A DNA stretch of 64,000 bases from Kappaphycus alvarezii (Eukaryota > Rhodophyta > Florideophyceae > Gigartinales > Solieriaceae), in assembly GCA_002205965.3 (NCBI GenBank), contig NADL03000740.1, positions 1,798,001 through 1,862,000 of the forward strand, written 5' to 3'. A model generated the notes under the pieces. The model saw nothing but the letters and a program-made list of their open reading frames with translations, did not search any database and had not been told where the DNA came from. Shown here one piece after another: positions 31,324 to 42,599 of this stretch. The first letter of the stretch is position 1; every line of letters begins with the position of its first letter. A program made the translations under genes and the position numbers.

Positions 31324-32330
31324 GTGAAAGAGGAGAAAGCGGATGAGTATCATGATCCTTCGGTTGAGTTGAGCGAGGATAAGGCTGTTCGTATGGGAAG
31401 GGAGGATTTTAGTGCTGTGGAAGGGAGGCTGGATGGAATTGAAGGATTCAGGGAACTGGGGGAGGAGCGGAAAGAGGTACTCGTGGGGGCGTTGGCGTCG
31501 GTTCCGGAGGAGGTACAGGGGAAGATGGCGAGGATGCTTTTGGAAGGGGAAAAGGTTGTTGCCTGGAGCATCAACGACATCACCCCCGGGAAGGTTCCCT
31601 TTACGCATGCCTTCGAACTCGATGACCAGACGCCCATTTGTGAGCCAGTTAGGCGGGTTCCGCCGAAATACAACAAGATAATTCGAGAAGAGGTTAGCCG
31701 GATGTTGGAAGGGGGATTATTCGCCCGTCGCAGTCGCCGTGGGGATTCGCGGTGGTAATTGCGACGAAGAAAGACGGTGAACCTAGGTTTTGTGTGGACT
31801 TCCGTCCCTTGAATAAGAGGATGAAGGCCGACAGTGGCCCATCCCGAATATAGAGGATTTAATAGACGAGATGCAGGGTTGTTCGATATTCACCACGCTT
31901 GACCTATTTACGGGTTACTGGAACATACAGTTGGATGAGTCCGTCAAGAGATGACGACGTTCCGGTGTAAGTATGGGGCGTTTTGTTTCAAGGTAATGCC
32001 GTTCGGAGTGAAGAATGGGACGGCGTGTTTCCAAAGGGTGGCGGTTATATTGTTCGGGGACTTGCCCTTTGTTACAGTGTACATTGACGACATGGTGATC
32101 AAGTCAAAGACGTGGGACGAGCATCTGCGGCATGTACAAGTGGTGCTCGACCGTCTGAGGGGCGTTAATCTGAAGTTGAAACTGAAGAAGTGCACATTTG
32201 GTGCGTCTGAGGTGGAGATGTTGGGACATGTAGTTAGTGGGAAGGAGGTGCGGACAGACCCCCGTAAGATCGAGGCGATCGTCAATGCGCCTAGCCCTAC
32301 GTCAAAGAAGGAATTGCGGTCGTTTTAGGG
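31324..32330 (+). pseudogene. Gypsy A reverse transcriptase
   Basis: The RT starts with the acidic linker and FELDDQTPICEPVRRVPPKY, then GGLFARRSR, continues in other frames as VIATKKDGEPRFCVDFRPLNKR near 31750 and FTTLDLFTGYWNIQLDES near 31890, and reaches MPFGVKNGTACFQR and YIDDMV (32080-32091 encode YIDD). These are the standard Ty3/gypsy RT blocks with both catalytic motifs present. Stops and frame changes at about 31758, 31850 and 31950 break it. Confidence 0.85.
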
Positions 32331-32941
32331 ATGGCATCGTATTACAGGAGGTTCATTCCCGGGTTCGCGCACATCGTGGCCCCGCTTCATGGATTGACGA
32401 GTCCTGGTGGGAAGTTCGAGTGGGATGCGGAGGCGGGGAGGCGTTTACGAGTTTAAAGAGAGCTATGACGACTCCTCCCGTGCTGGCATTGCCGGATCTA
32501 AACAAGCCGTTTACTGTGCATACTGATGCGTCAAAGGCTGCTGTCGGGGCGGTGTTGTTGCAGAAGGATGAGGATGGGAGGGACCACCCGACGCAATTCG
32601 CAAGTAGGACTTTACAAGAGACGGAAAGGAGGTACAGTACGTTCGAGCGTGAGGCTTTAGCGGTGATATTCGCGCTCAAGAAATTCAGACCGTACCTACT
32701 CGGCTCCCCGTTCGTGGCGTTTTCCGATCATCAGGCCCTTCGTACGACGTTCTCGAAGAAGGATATGCATGGCAGGTTGGCCAGGTGGTTAAACATTATG
32801 GCTGAATATGAGTTCGAAGTGCGCCATCGGCCGGGAACCCAGAACGCCACGGCGGATTATTTGTCAAGGTCAGGCATTGACAAACCGGAGATGACTAGCG
32901 AGGAGGAGGCGCACAAAGTGGAGATACAAATACCTAGTTGA
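32330..32941 (+). pseudogene. Gypsy A RNase H
   Basis: The frame 32237-32941 contains PFTVHTDASKAAVGAVLLQ, with the catalytic Asp in TDAS, then YSTFEREALAVIFALKKFRPYLLG and FSDHQAL, and finally RWLNIMAEYEFEVRHRPGTQN. This is the complete Ty3/gypsy RNase H order. The frame joins the RT after one shift near 32325. Confidence 0.85.
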
Positions 32942-32948
32942 GGGAAGT

Positions 32949-34077
32949 GTGAATGTTATTGATGTTACAGAGGAAGGGGGTACATTTGAGGAAGGTTTGC
33001 GGGCGGTGAGGAATTTTTTGGAAATGCGGGACTGGCCAGTCCCGAGCAAAAAGTATCGCCGTCAGGCAAAGGCTTTTTTGGTTTCGGATTCGGTCCTGTT
33101 TCGGAGGGTGAAAGGGGGTTGCGCGTTGTGCCCCCCATAGAGGCGAGGAGGAAGATACTGGAAGCCGTTCACGACATGGCTGGGCATTGGGATGTCGCTA
33201 CGACAAAACAGTTTGTCAAGGATCGGTTTTGGTGGCCGAGGTTGGTCCCTGATGTACGCGAGTTTGTTCGCTCATGTGATGAGTGCCAGAAGGCCGCTCC
33301 TTTGAGTACGTACGTCACGGGGTTGAGGCAGCCGGTCACTGGTTTATTGGAAACCTTTTCCCTAGACTTCACTGGACCTTTCAAGGAAACGGAAAGAGGC
33401 AACCGGTTCTTATTGATCGGAGTAGAACACCTGAGCGGGTGGCCTATAGTAAGGGCGACAACGAATGAAACGTGTGAGGAGGCTATCTCGTTTGTGAGGG
33501 AAGAGATACTAGCGGTGTTTGGGAGTCCGCGGGTGGTAGTGTCGGATAACGGGCCAGCATTTGTGGCCGCGGCGTTTGGAGACTTCCTGAAGGAGAATGG
33601 TGTGGTGTGGAAGCCAGTCAGTATGCACCGCAGGCCAACGGTCGCGCTGAGAGGATGGTAGGTACGATGAAGAGGGCGATCGCGAAAGTCGCTTGGACGA
33701 CCAAGGTTGAGTGGGACGAGAGGATCGCAGAGATTGTGAGTTTTTATCGTGCAAGGAAAGGGAGAGGAGGACTGTCTCCTTTTTGGTTGATGTTTGGTAA
33801 GGAGCCCAGGTTGGTTGCGAGGGATCTTCCAATGTTAAATGTCGGGCCCGGTCCGGTGGTGGAAGATTGGAGGGCTGTTGAGCTGGTGGAGGTGTCAGCT
33901 CGTCGAGCAGAGAGGAAGGCTCGAAGATTGCCTGCTGCTGGAGAACAGTTGCAGGGTGAACGCTATAATGTGGGGGACATCGTATTACTGAGGAAGAAGA
34001 AGGAGCGGAAATCGCTGGAGCCGAAGTGGCTAGGGCCACGAGGTGAGAGTGGCCAAGCACCCGGCGTACTACCTTAA
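32949..34077 (+). pseudogene. Gypsy A integrase with GPY/F-like end
   Basis: The N-terminal zinc finger reads H-x4-H in HDMAGHWDVATT and C-x2-C in RSCDECQ (33119-33661 frame). The catalytic core shows LDFTGPF, VSDNGPAF and, after a 1-nt shift near 33610, NGRAERMV, which are the D, D and E blocks. The C-terminal part reads NVGDIVLLRKKK and LEPKWLGPR, a GPY/F-like module. No chromodomain is seen. Integrase joins the cDNA to the host DNA. A perfect palindrome copy is read in frame upstream as RDWPVPS. Confidence 0.85.
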
Positions 34078-34390
34078 GTCTCAAGAGGGCAGGGCCACGC
34101 GTGGGAGAATTCATGCGAGGCGCCTCAGGATGTATGTGCCCCGGGATGGGGTTGCTTTGGCAATGGCGGAGGCGGTGGGGCGCACGGTTGCTGTCGTGAG
34201 CCCTGAAGAGTAGGGTCGAGTGTCCCGAGTGTCCAGGACCGGCCAGTCCTGGAGGTTCCAGTTCATTATGTTGTCTGCAAGTTTGAGTTCCCAGGACCGG
34301 CCAGTCCTGGTATTCCGGGTGATTTGTTTTTCTGTTTTGCATTTTCAGGATATTTTTGGAGATGCTGCGAGGTCGCAGCATGGCTTCATT

Positions 34391-34399
34391 GGGGGGTGA
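34391..34399 (+). promoter_or_regulatory. Polypurine tract, gypsy A
   Basis: GGGGGGTGA directly abuts the 3' LTR start, the expected place for the plus-strand primer left by RNase H. Confidence 0.75.
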
Positions 34400-34620
34400 T
34401 GTGAGCTCCACGTGTACGCCTGTACACGTGTGCTCGCTCTTGGCTGTATCGCGGCGTTGATAATGGACTGGCGCGGGGTTTGTATTGAGTGGAAGGGAGG
34501 AGAGAAGGGGAGAGGCGGCGAATAAACTGAGAGTGTTTTTGTTTTGGTTTTGTTGAGTGATCTACCTATTTTTTGCGCAACCGGGCGCTGGAGAAAGGCG
34601 GACAAAAGTAGCCGCTTTCA
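34400..34620 (+). repeat. 3' LTR of gypsy A
   Basis: It begins TGTGAGCTCC and ends GCTTTCA, followed by the TACTC duplication. It is a few bases longer than the 5' LTR through purine-tract and T-tract indels. Confidence 0.95.
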
Positions 34621-34990
34621 TACTCCTCCGTCAAATCCGCGTTGGCTTGGATCCCGCCGTTTACATTATCTCTATAGAAGGTTCGAATGGCGTCAGGCAC
34701 TGTCGCGATGAATAATCGGACGAGCCATCTCCAAGACCTGGTTGAAACTTTTGTCCTTGAACTCTCCGAGAAATCCTTGGTGTAGTGCGAGGGCAGAAGC
34801 TCGAGCTTCATCACGATATTGTAAGTTCAAAAGCTGTCATTGGGAAGTGGCCAGGCATCGATGCGTCTTCTCCACCGTAACAGGACCAAAGTGGAAATCA
34901 GTAAACGTCGCGGCCATGATGAAGCGCAGTCGGAGGCGAACGGAAAGCTGGGTAGCTCCAATCAGTGGGATTTCAAGGTTATCCAGCAGG
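34621..34990 (-). pseudogene. Old gag-like ORF, 5' part, interrupted by gypsy A
   Basis: Minus-strand frames here read a gag-like segment (YRDEARASALALHQGF, FKDKSFNQVLEMARP) with a frameshift near 34690, then run into the gypsy A insertion point in an open frame that resumes at 29016. The charged, helix-rich composition suits a retrotransposon Gag. It belongs to an older element in the same orientation as gypsy B but lies beyond B's integrase, so it may be a separate copy. Confidence 0.45.
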
Positions 34991-35473
34991 TTCCATCAAT
35001 CGATTACCTTCTATGGTATACTTCATTTCTTCTAGTTTTGTCGAGGGACATTGATACTTTTTAAAGATTATCCATCAAAAATGAAAGGGTGACCAATAAA
35101 TATCTTGTTGACATGCATATAAAATGAACAAAACAAACATGTCATTCAAAGAAACAGGAGACAGCTTCCACAACAATCGTAATTACGTAACCATTACGAT
35201 CAACGAGAGTGGGGTATACTAACTTCGTAAGTTTCCCGGGCAGACCACAAAAGGAACCAAACGCCTTCCGTGAATGGCACGTTGGTAGTGGTCTCCACCA
35301 TACGAGGTCAGAAAATACCTCGGGGTAATCTTCCTTCCATATCCGGCAAGGCCCGAGGTGTCGGGATTTGAGCGCTGGCCAGTTAACTATTGTCGACAGG
35401 GCCGCCGTGTGAGAGACAACTACCCAGTTCGGGACGTTGAACCCCGCCGGTTCGGCAAAGAACTTATTTATTG

Positions 35474-36300
35474 CTAAAGCTCTTGATCATCTCTTCGTCG
35501 TGCTCGGAGCGCCAAGTTTGTTGGGAGATCATTTGGCTCTCCGAGGCGTCGTAAATGAGAGCTAGGGCATTTTATTATTCTATGTGTGTCACTGTTCCGT
35601 ACATCCACTCGAGTGCAGATGCTCCGGATGCAAGACGACGGCGGCGCTATCCATACAAAACCTTTGACAGACTCTCCTCCCAATACATTCCTTGATCTAG
35701 AACAATTTTCTTGACGGCAGTCATGATAATTCGTACAATTCTCTCGGCCATACCATTCAAAATGGGACATGGGCCAGAAATGAGCTGCAAGTGACTACAA
35801 ATTTCCCAAAAAGTCAATAAGAGAAGCATAGGTAAATCATCCCGCCTTGTCGGATATATCATCGGGGACCAAAATGGGACAAAATTTTCCTCCGTATAGA
35901 CTGAGCAAGAGTCCCTGCAGATGAGTCCTCGGTGGCTAAAGCGATTGGCCAGCCCGTTAAATGCTCTACCGCAATGATATAAAACTTCTTCCTGTCCTTC
36001 GAATTCGGAAGCAGCCCGGCGAAATCGATCGAGTTAGTCTCGAATTTGCTCGACAAAGGGATTTTCAGGATTGTACGGTATGGTGGAATCGAGCTTCTCT
36101 TCTGACATCCCTCACAACTTTTCGCGTAGTTTTGGATTTCCCATGCATGAACGGCCACCTGTAGCGGCCAAAGGCAAAATTCTTCGTCGTTTGAATGCCT
36201 CAGAGCCCAATATAGTCATGGAAGCTGCGGAGTATCGACGTGCTATCCTAAATGCAGGGGGAGATCTTGAGAACCATTTTCGTGCGTCGCAGTAGTTTCA
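35474..36300 (-). pseudogene. Gypsy B integrase
   Basis: The minus frame at 35859-36158 reads YAKSCEGCQKR (zinc-finger C-x2-C), ETNSIDFAGLLP (first catalytic D block) and VEHLTGWPIALAT. The frames at 35474-35862 continue with PILNGMAERIVRIIMTAVKK, containing the catalytic Glu block N-G-x-A-E-R, and SGASALEWMYGTV. These blocks are standard for Ty3/gypsy integrase. The middle Asp block is lost at the frame change near 35860. Confidence 0.75.
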
Positions 36301-36398
36301 CCTCCCTCACCATGAAGCGCTTCACTATACGCTTAATTGCACGCCTCTTGGCTTCATTTTGCTCTTCGATCCTAAACTCCTGCAAATGAAGAGCTACA

Positions 36399-36960
36399 TC
36401 AATTAGATGGGATTCCAATGAACGGTCCTCCACAACAGCTACTGAACAAACTTTTGCATGCAAAGTCTCCTTCGCGGACACCTAAGGATGGTGTGAAAAA
36501 AATAGGGACAAATGGCGACAGGTAGTCAGGAGCGCTATTATTTGCGCCCGGCCTGTACTCGACTTCGAACTCGTACTCCGCAAAAATGTTCCCCACCGCG
36601 TTAACCTTCCGTTGATTCCGTCCTTTTCGAAAGCGAACCGAAGGGCTTGAATATATGTAACCAAACTGAATGGCTTTGTCGACAACAGGTATACGTAAAT
36701 CTTTCGCTAAGCGAAAATTACCGCTAGAACTTCCCAGATGCGTGATAGTTCTTTTCAGCGGAATTAATAGTGCGGCTAGCGTATTGCACGGGACGTATCT
36801 TCTAGTCTTCCTTTTTCTGAGCGACAACTGCCCTACTGCGACGTCTGAAGCGTTATTTTCCACTATAAACGGAGAGTCGAAGTTTAGAAATTCCAGAACC
36901 GGTGGGGTAGTGAGCTTCTCTTTATAAATCTGGAATTCTTCCATTTTTTACTTTGCCCAG
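36399..36960 (-). pseudogene. Gypsy B RNase H
   Basis: The frame starts LTTPPVLEFLNFDSPFIVENNASDVAVG, where the usual T-D-A-S is altered to N-N-A-S, removing the first catalytic Asp. It ends GNIFAEYEFEVEYRPGANN, matching the same position in gypsy A. It is inactive by sequence. Confidence 0.7.
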
Positions 36961-37104
36961 TTAAAATACTTATTTCCAGACAAAGAAGCGTGTATTGCGG
37001 CGGAGATGTCGGCGAAGATCCGAATAAAACAGCGATAATAAAAGGCAACGCCAAAGAATCCGTGCAACTTAGTTGTATCATTCGGGAACGGAGATTACTT
37101 GAAG

Positions 37105-37742
37105 GCTTTAATCGTCTCTTTGTAGGCGTGAACTCCGTTTTTCGTCAACTTTGTGTCCTAACAACTTCACCACTAATTTCGCAAATTCATACCTTGTGAT
37201 CTTGAGCTTCAAGCACCGCTTTCTGGTATCGTTCAAATTTATATTTAAGTGATCTATATGTCTCTTGACGGAGTTGTAAAAGACGAAAACGTCGTGCAGA
37301 TAAACGCGGGAGAAGGGAATTTCCCAAAGTACATAGTCCATCATTCGCTGAAAAGTTGACGGCGCATTCATGATACCAAAGGGCATAACCTCAAATTGAA
37401 CGTCCGATAACAGCAAACAAAGTTGTTTATCCCCGTACACTCCTCGCTCATGCAAAGCTTCCAGTACCCTGCGAACAAGTCAAGGGTAGTGAACATCGAA
37501 CTAACTTTTAGATCATCGAATATTTCTTCTTTCCTGGGCAGAGGCCAGCGATTGGCATTCATCTTACGGTTCAACGTGCAATGGTCAACAAATAAGCTTG
37601 GCTTTCCGTCCTCCTTTGATTCGATCAATACATTAAATGACCACACCGAAGACATTGGGGTAATAATACCTGCTTTCAGCATTTTTAATCTCTTGTCAGA
37701 CTGTATCATTGTGGCGCGGAGCCAGGCGGCGATTTGTGTCAT
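37105..37742 (-). pseudogene. Gypsy B reverse transcriptase
   Basis: Minus frames contain AGIITPMSSVWSFNVLIESKEDG, SMFTTLDLFAGYWKL (first catalytic Asp block), then QFEVMPFGIMNAPSTFQRMMDYVL, and VYLHDVFVF where Y-x-D-D is expected. The latter reads L-H-D-V, so the active site has lost an Asp. A frameshift lies near 37400. Confidence 0.75.
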
Positions 37743-38784
37743 AAAATGGATTTTGATCCTTTAGCTGAAACTTTAGTTCCACTGGAACTCGGCGGGACGG
37801 ACTTCGTCAATCTTCCAAGGGACTATTCCATTGCTTCGGGGGAACGCTTTATTCTCACCTGGCCTTTTTCTTGAAGATGCGCTAGACGGATCCTCAGAGC
37901 GCCACGAACTTCATTATCTTCTTCAACCATAGTGCTATCTCCTCAGGAGGCTTTCCATCTCCTTGTTTCACCACGTCTCCACGGATGTGCAAAAAAAGTT
38001 CTTCTTCGGACGAATCAGATGACTCCAGCCCAAAATTCGATTCGGCTGTGAAATATTTGCTTGGAGTACCGATATCCCCGCCCTCGATGAGCTTCTTGGC
38101 GGTTTTTGACGTCAGGTTCGAGCGGAAGCACGAATTCTTCGGACCCCGATAAACAGGTGCACACTCAGTGCTCCAAAATCTAGGCCCGCGCGCCTAAATG
38201 GGAATGTAGGAAGTTCAATGATAATGTCAAATGGAGACTTCTCGACAACAAGCTAGTCTAACTCGACCCCTTGTTCTCCGAAAGTGGTAGGAATATTCAG
38301 CAACGAGCAGCCTTAAGATTAATAATAAGATTAATTTCTCCACTAGCCACTGTTATCTTCCTTCAGGTACAATTCGGCGATATAATTAAAGCGACGGGAC
38401 AAGTGAACTTTAAGTTGAAACATGTAACAGCCGAGACTCCGGGTTGGACAGGACTGCGACGCAGGGTACTGAATGCTTCCCGAGCAAACGGCGCCTTACC
38501 TCGGTAGCTCCATCTGCTTTTCCGCGAAGGAGCAGGCCAAAAGTTAGACCAACGTTGGAAATTCAGACACTAATTTGTATTTTCCCACATACTCTTGGAT
38601 CTTGGTCGCGTTTTTTCTCGCGCAATTGTTCTTCTTCGGCTTCTTCCCGCGATTAGAATTACACAATTATTCTGATGGAGGGACTGATGCGATAATTCGG
38701 GATTGCTGCGGGTTATTCACGAGAGAGGGGATAACGAAATATCGTTGTAATTTCCTTGCGGGAGGGGTTTTTCTCGCAGTTCAT

Positions 38785-38835
38785 GGCGTTATGAACTTCT
38801 TCGTTGCAATAAGGGCATTGAAGAAATCTGTTGTC
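38785..38835 (-). pseudogene. Gypsy B zinc knuckle
   Basis: On the minus strand the sequence reads CPYCNEEVHNAMNC, a perfect C-x2-C-x4-H-x4-C knuckle followed by a Lys/Arg-rich stretch. It marks the end of the element's Gag and confirms the minus orientation. It is too short for ORF listing. Confidence 0.7.
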
Positions 38836-38900
38836 CCTCTGGTGTCAGGACGACGGTCCTCCACTATTATGAACCTTCTTTTCTTTAAAAATAAAGTCAG

Positions 38901-39540
38901 TCTGGAGAGACACTCAGCTAGAGCGTCAAATTTGTTCTAGATGCTTCTGGAACGGGAATCCAGACGAACAATCGACTTGGCTGGTGGGACGTCTGAGACA
39001 CGGCTTGAAGGGCCAATGAACCTGAGGGTATTCGAATGAAGTCTCTTAGAGCATATTTATTGCCTGAGTAATCTCTTTGTCCACGGAAGGCTAAGAACTG
39101 CTACGGCTCCCCGTGTCAAGTCCAAATCTTGCAACGCTGTGGAAGCCGGTTTTCCAATAAAGTCCATTCATCTCCTCCAGCGAGGCAGCAATGTCTTCGA
39201 TGTATAGCTCAACTTCTAAAGCCCGCCGGATGACTTATTGAGTATCTTCTTCCTTGACGAAATTCCCGAGGAATTTTTGGTTGACAATAGAGTAGTTTCT
39301 TGGCTCACCTGCGAGTTCGCCATTCGAGACGATTGTATCGCAGTAGAAGTCTAAAGCTAGAGTTTCTAGATGTCCGAGGAGATTTAGTGCTTTGTCCGGA
39401 TCGGTTCAGAAGGTCATGAAGAGTTTCTCATAGAAAAAGAATAATTTGTGCACATCGCTAGTGCCGTCGAACACTACCACGCTGGCGCCGGTATTTTCAT
39501 CCCTGCGCAAGAGAAATCTTGGGGTAGGTCTTCGGTCCGT
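38901..39540. other. No readable gene; probable 5' part of gypsy B
   Basis: Stops occur in all frames. Short minus-strand pieces rich in charged residues may be gag remnants, but nothing is diagnostic. Confidence 0.3.
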
Positions 39541-39770
39541 TTCCCCGCCCTGTATTCGCGCGCATCAGACACTTAGCCTACATTTGCATGCGCCTAGACG
39601 CGTGTGACAAACAATGGCCTGTGCCTCCTATAAAATAAATAAATTTCAGTACGGTGGTCTAAAATACTAATATAATCTGTACATTATATACATAATATTA
39701 CAGATATCCGTACTGCGCTGTACTTAAAATAATTGTTAATAATCTCCAATGCAGCGTTTGTCCCCACAAA
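39541..39770 (+). repeat. Dispersed repeat, copy 3 (longest)
   Basis: The first half (to AAATAAATAAATTTCAGTAC near 39652) is homologous to 24290-24415. The second half (TCTAAAATACTAATATAAT to CAGCGTTTGTCCCC) is homologous to 27604-27710. It therefore joins the two partial copies into one unit of about 230 bp, AT-rich with AATAAA signals, as an LTR or element end would be. Confidence 0.55.
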
Positions 39771-40660
39771 ACTTCACTGGCTGGCGAACGGTTATTTAGG
39801 AACCATCCTCCCTGCCTATTCGAGGCGAGGAGGAGAGGATGGGAAGGAACGGTGAAGAGGACTGCCTAACACTCTACCTGTGCGTATATTGTTTACGTCA
39901 ATCGGCCTATTAAATCACACCGAGTAAGGGACTTCATAGGCATTAGGCATGCTTTTGTATTCGTTCCCTCTGCCTTCCCTTTTCGCTCCTTCTCACTGAA
40001 AAAGCTCATAATACAGTTACGGATCCAGGAAAGGGCTTCGACAAAGACTTTTAGCATGATAAAACCTTTGATATTGGAGTAGGACCAAGATCTCTTGTTG
40101 TGGAAAAAGAAGATGGCGATTTGGATTGAATTATAGCAACTGCTGCCGAGAATGGAGGACATAAGTTCTATCAGACGGTATTCTACATGCTTGGGCGTTA
40201 GCTCTATGATAGAAGCCTCTTTGATCTCAGCGGAGTCTTGTAGAAGAAGCACGAGAGCAAGAAGATTGACTATAAACAGAAAGACCAAGTTAAGTGCAAG
40301 AGATCGTGGACTTGATCGCTCAAAGTCCTCCCATCTCCGCTGTTACTCAACTCACTGATTCTTGCAATAAGGCGACTACTTGCAAACGAAAGAACCATGA
40401 GTATTTGAATCGCTATTTGTCAAGCTCCGCGCACTCACGGCCGAACACCTGATGAAAACAGGATCTATCAGTCAATCTCAAATCGGAGAAATGCGGTTTA
40501 TTACATCGCTTCATTACGCCTCTCTATCTGGAGTGTCTCTTATCAATGCTGGGAAGTGGGAGCCCTACCAAGTCTAATCTGTTGCACATGCACAGAGACC
40601 CAAATCTCGTTTTGGATGGGGATTGTCCCAATCGATCGGATGAATTAAGTCAGCAGTTGC
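39771..40660. other. No recognised gene
   Basis: A minus frame at 39893-40288 (131 codons) has a hydrophobic start (MVFLFIVNLLALVLLL), followed by charged and Ser-rich sequence. It could encode a signal-anchored peptide, but it overlaps the likely gag region of copia B on the other strand and I recognise no family. Confidence 0.3.
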
Positions 40661-40673
40661 GCTTTCTTTAGCA

Positions 40674-40937
40674 ATGAGCATCGAATTTAAGTTGGAGAAC
40701 CTAGAATGTGAGACATTCTACCCAATTTATGGTCGAAATTGCAGCGATGTAGAGCTCAAATTCGGTAAATGCAGACTTTCTCTTGAAGATTTGAAATGTA
40801 ATAAAATCTTTATTCCGTTCTACGTTACGAAAGGCGATGGTCCTCTTCTACGTGAAAATTTTGTTTTGGGCAAATCTGATGTGCTCTATTCGCAAACATA
40901 TCGTGTTTTCATTATACGAAAAGGTGTATTAAAATAG
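40674..40937 (+). pseudogene. Copia B protease region
   Basis: This intact frame of about 87 codons contains PIYGRNCSDVELKFGKCRL and PFYVTKGDGPLLRENFVLGKSDVL. The latter resembles the segment with a conserved G-D-G-P-L-L motif that follows the aspartic protease active site in LTR elements. The active-site D-S/T-G itself is not in this frame, so this is the C-terminal part only. Confidence 0.5.
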
Positions 40938-41338
40938 TGCTTCCGATCAATCTTTCTGAAGGTAGAGAAGCTCTAACTCATCCAAATGTTGTTATGAGCC
41001 AAGTATCCAAGTTGAAAATCTATTTCGTGACCAAGCGGTCTATGCTTGTAAAGGAAGGAGACTTGGATGACGAAGGTTAAAAAATATCCCTTCATGGGAA
41101 AGTAAGCGAAAGATTTCGCTGCAAAAATTCACCCGTATCCGCACTTGCTTTTAATGGATATGAAAAATCCCTGCAAACGGGATGGATCTCTTTCCCCAGT
41201 TTTACAGAAAGTGCTCGGAGCTCCCTTGGAAAATTTTTAGTTAAAAAACGACTTGACATCCACTCGATGTGCACAAGATATCTTTAGAAGGGTCAGCTCA
41301 AAACTTTTAGCGAGGGTATCCTTGAGTAAACCGATTTC

Positions 41339-42290
41339 ATGTACGAGGTTGAGTTGAAGAAGCACCCGATACTCCATATGAAATACCATGTGTTACGCTT
41401 CTGTAACGCGGTTTTTGTGTCGAGCGGAGATATGGAAGAAGCTGGAATGCTCCTTGAAAATAATTGGATGGCAGTGAATGGAGCTTCGGTATCAATATTG
41501 TTTGATCAGGAATTTTACAATGATTATTTGCAAACGTGTCAAACACATGAAATCAATCCAAAACCTCGTCCTATGAGAAGATATGGCAAAATTGGTTCAG
41601 TGGAAAGTGTACACCTCACTCTATCTCAGATTTAATTTCTTATTCTCAAGGATGCAATGCATGAACAAGATTAAAAAAGTTCCATCTTTCGCTGTTCAAG
41701 AAATCGTCTCAATTGCCGTTCTTGCAGCGAATCTTCTTCTTGAAAACATTCATTTCAGATACTTCGAACTTGAAATAGGACACAAACGTTCTATTTTTGG
41801 TCTGCCTCAGAGTCCATTAGACTGTGAGTTAATTGGATCCAAGTGTATTCTGTGGCAGATACGCACTATGAGCAACTTGCACGCCGCAAGCTCTAATAGA
41901 TGCTGGAATCTCGATCGCTCAATACCGTCACTTTAAAAATTCTTACGAAAGGAACTTCATTGTACTTCTTTTAGAAGCAAAAAACATGGTGTTTTGAATT
42001 TAGGATACATTCAAAATGCAAAAGAATATTTCATCGGGCTCACAAGGATCAAATTCGGAGACCGAAATCGGCTGAAAGTTGGGTGCGAGGATGTGCGAAT
42101 TTTCCTCTTTTCATCCCTTTTGCAAGAAGTGGGCAGTATTGATCATCCAAAACAGGGAAAGTTCAATCAGATCCCGATGGATGGAGAAGGTGAATATGTC
42201 GCTGCTGAACCCGTTCTGTCTGCTTCTGTTCCAAGACCAGTACCAAGGATTTGAAAATCTCAAAACCAAGCTATGAATGAAGAAAATCTC
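41339..42290 (+). pseudogene. Copia B integrase
   Basis: The frame 41339-41635 reads RFCNAVFVSSGDMEEAG, LLENNWMAVNGASVSILFDQEFYND and KPRPMRRYGKIGSVES. The next frame reads FAVQEIVSIAVLAANLLL and IFGLPQSPLDCEL. This is the second half of a GalEa-type copia integrase. The first catalytic Asp block is not recognisable, so the enzyme is dead. Confidence 0.55.
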
Positions 42291-42599
42291 TCTTCGCTGT
42301 TTCTGACTCGTATCGAGGATGTCGAGAAAAATTCGGATAATCTTTTTCCAGTCGTCCTTGTTCCTTATAACTAAGAACAAGGGCCAATCTGCTAAGTTCA
42401 AGGACTTCGAAGTTGGGCATAAATCAGAATATCAGAACCGGTCTAACGGAAATTATGTTGGCACTACCACTCTTATGGATGATACGAAATTACCACAAGA
42501 GTTGAAGTCACAAAAGCAAATAATACTTCGGAAATGACGAAATTCAATTGTGTGATGAACCTGTGACGGAGAGTAAGACCAGCTCGATCGCACGAAGGT

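Larger units (their letters stand above)
29017..34620 (+). mobile_element. Ty3/gypsy retrotransposon A, complete but frameshifted
   Basis: This element of about 5.6 kb has two near-identical LTRs (215 and 221 bp), TG...CA ends, a primer-binding-site candidate at 29233, a G-rich polypurine tract at 34391-34399 and a perfect TACTC target duplication. Internal order on the plus strand is gag, two CCHC zinc knuckles, aspartic protease, RT, RNase H, integrase and GPY/F-like end, which is the Ty3/gypsy order. Frames change at least six times, so it is probably inactive now, but the LTR similarity points to a young insertion. Seven copies of a GGCCAGTCC-centred palindrome are scattered through it. 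Confidence 0.95.
35400..38900 (-). mobile_element. Ty3/gypsy element B, strongly decayed, minus strand
   Basis: Reading the minus strand from 38.9 to 35.4 kb gives a CCHC knuckle, then RT, RNase H and integrase in Ty3/gypsy order. All domains need frameshift repair. LTRs could not be delimited. It is more degraded than gypsy A and C, hence older. Sequence from 38.9 to 39.5 kb may hold its gag and 5' end, but nothing there is readable. Confidence 0.75.

Noticed and set aside
33509..34411. Minus-strand ORF of 300 codons
   Set aside because: It is antisense to the gypsy A integrase and its tail. Its composition (Pro, Ser, His) is what the complementary frame of that coding sequence gives.
35474..39540. 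Gypsy B and the gag fragment at 34.6 kb as one element
   Set aside because: The gag fragment lies downstream of B's integrase in the same orientation, which does not fit a single element without rearrangement.
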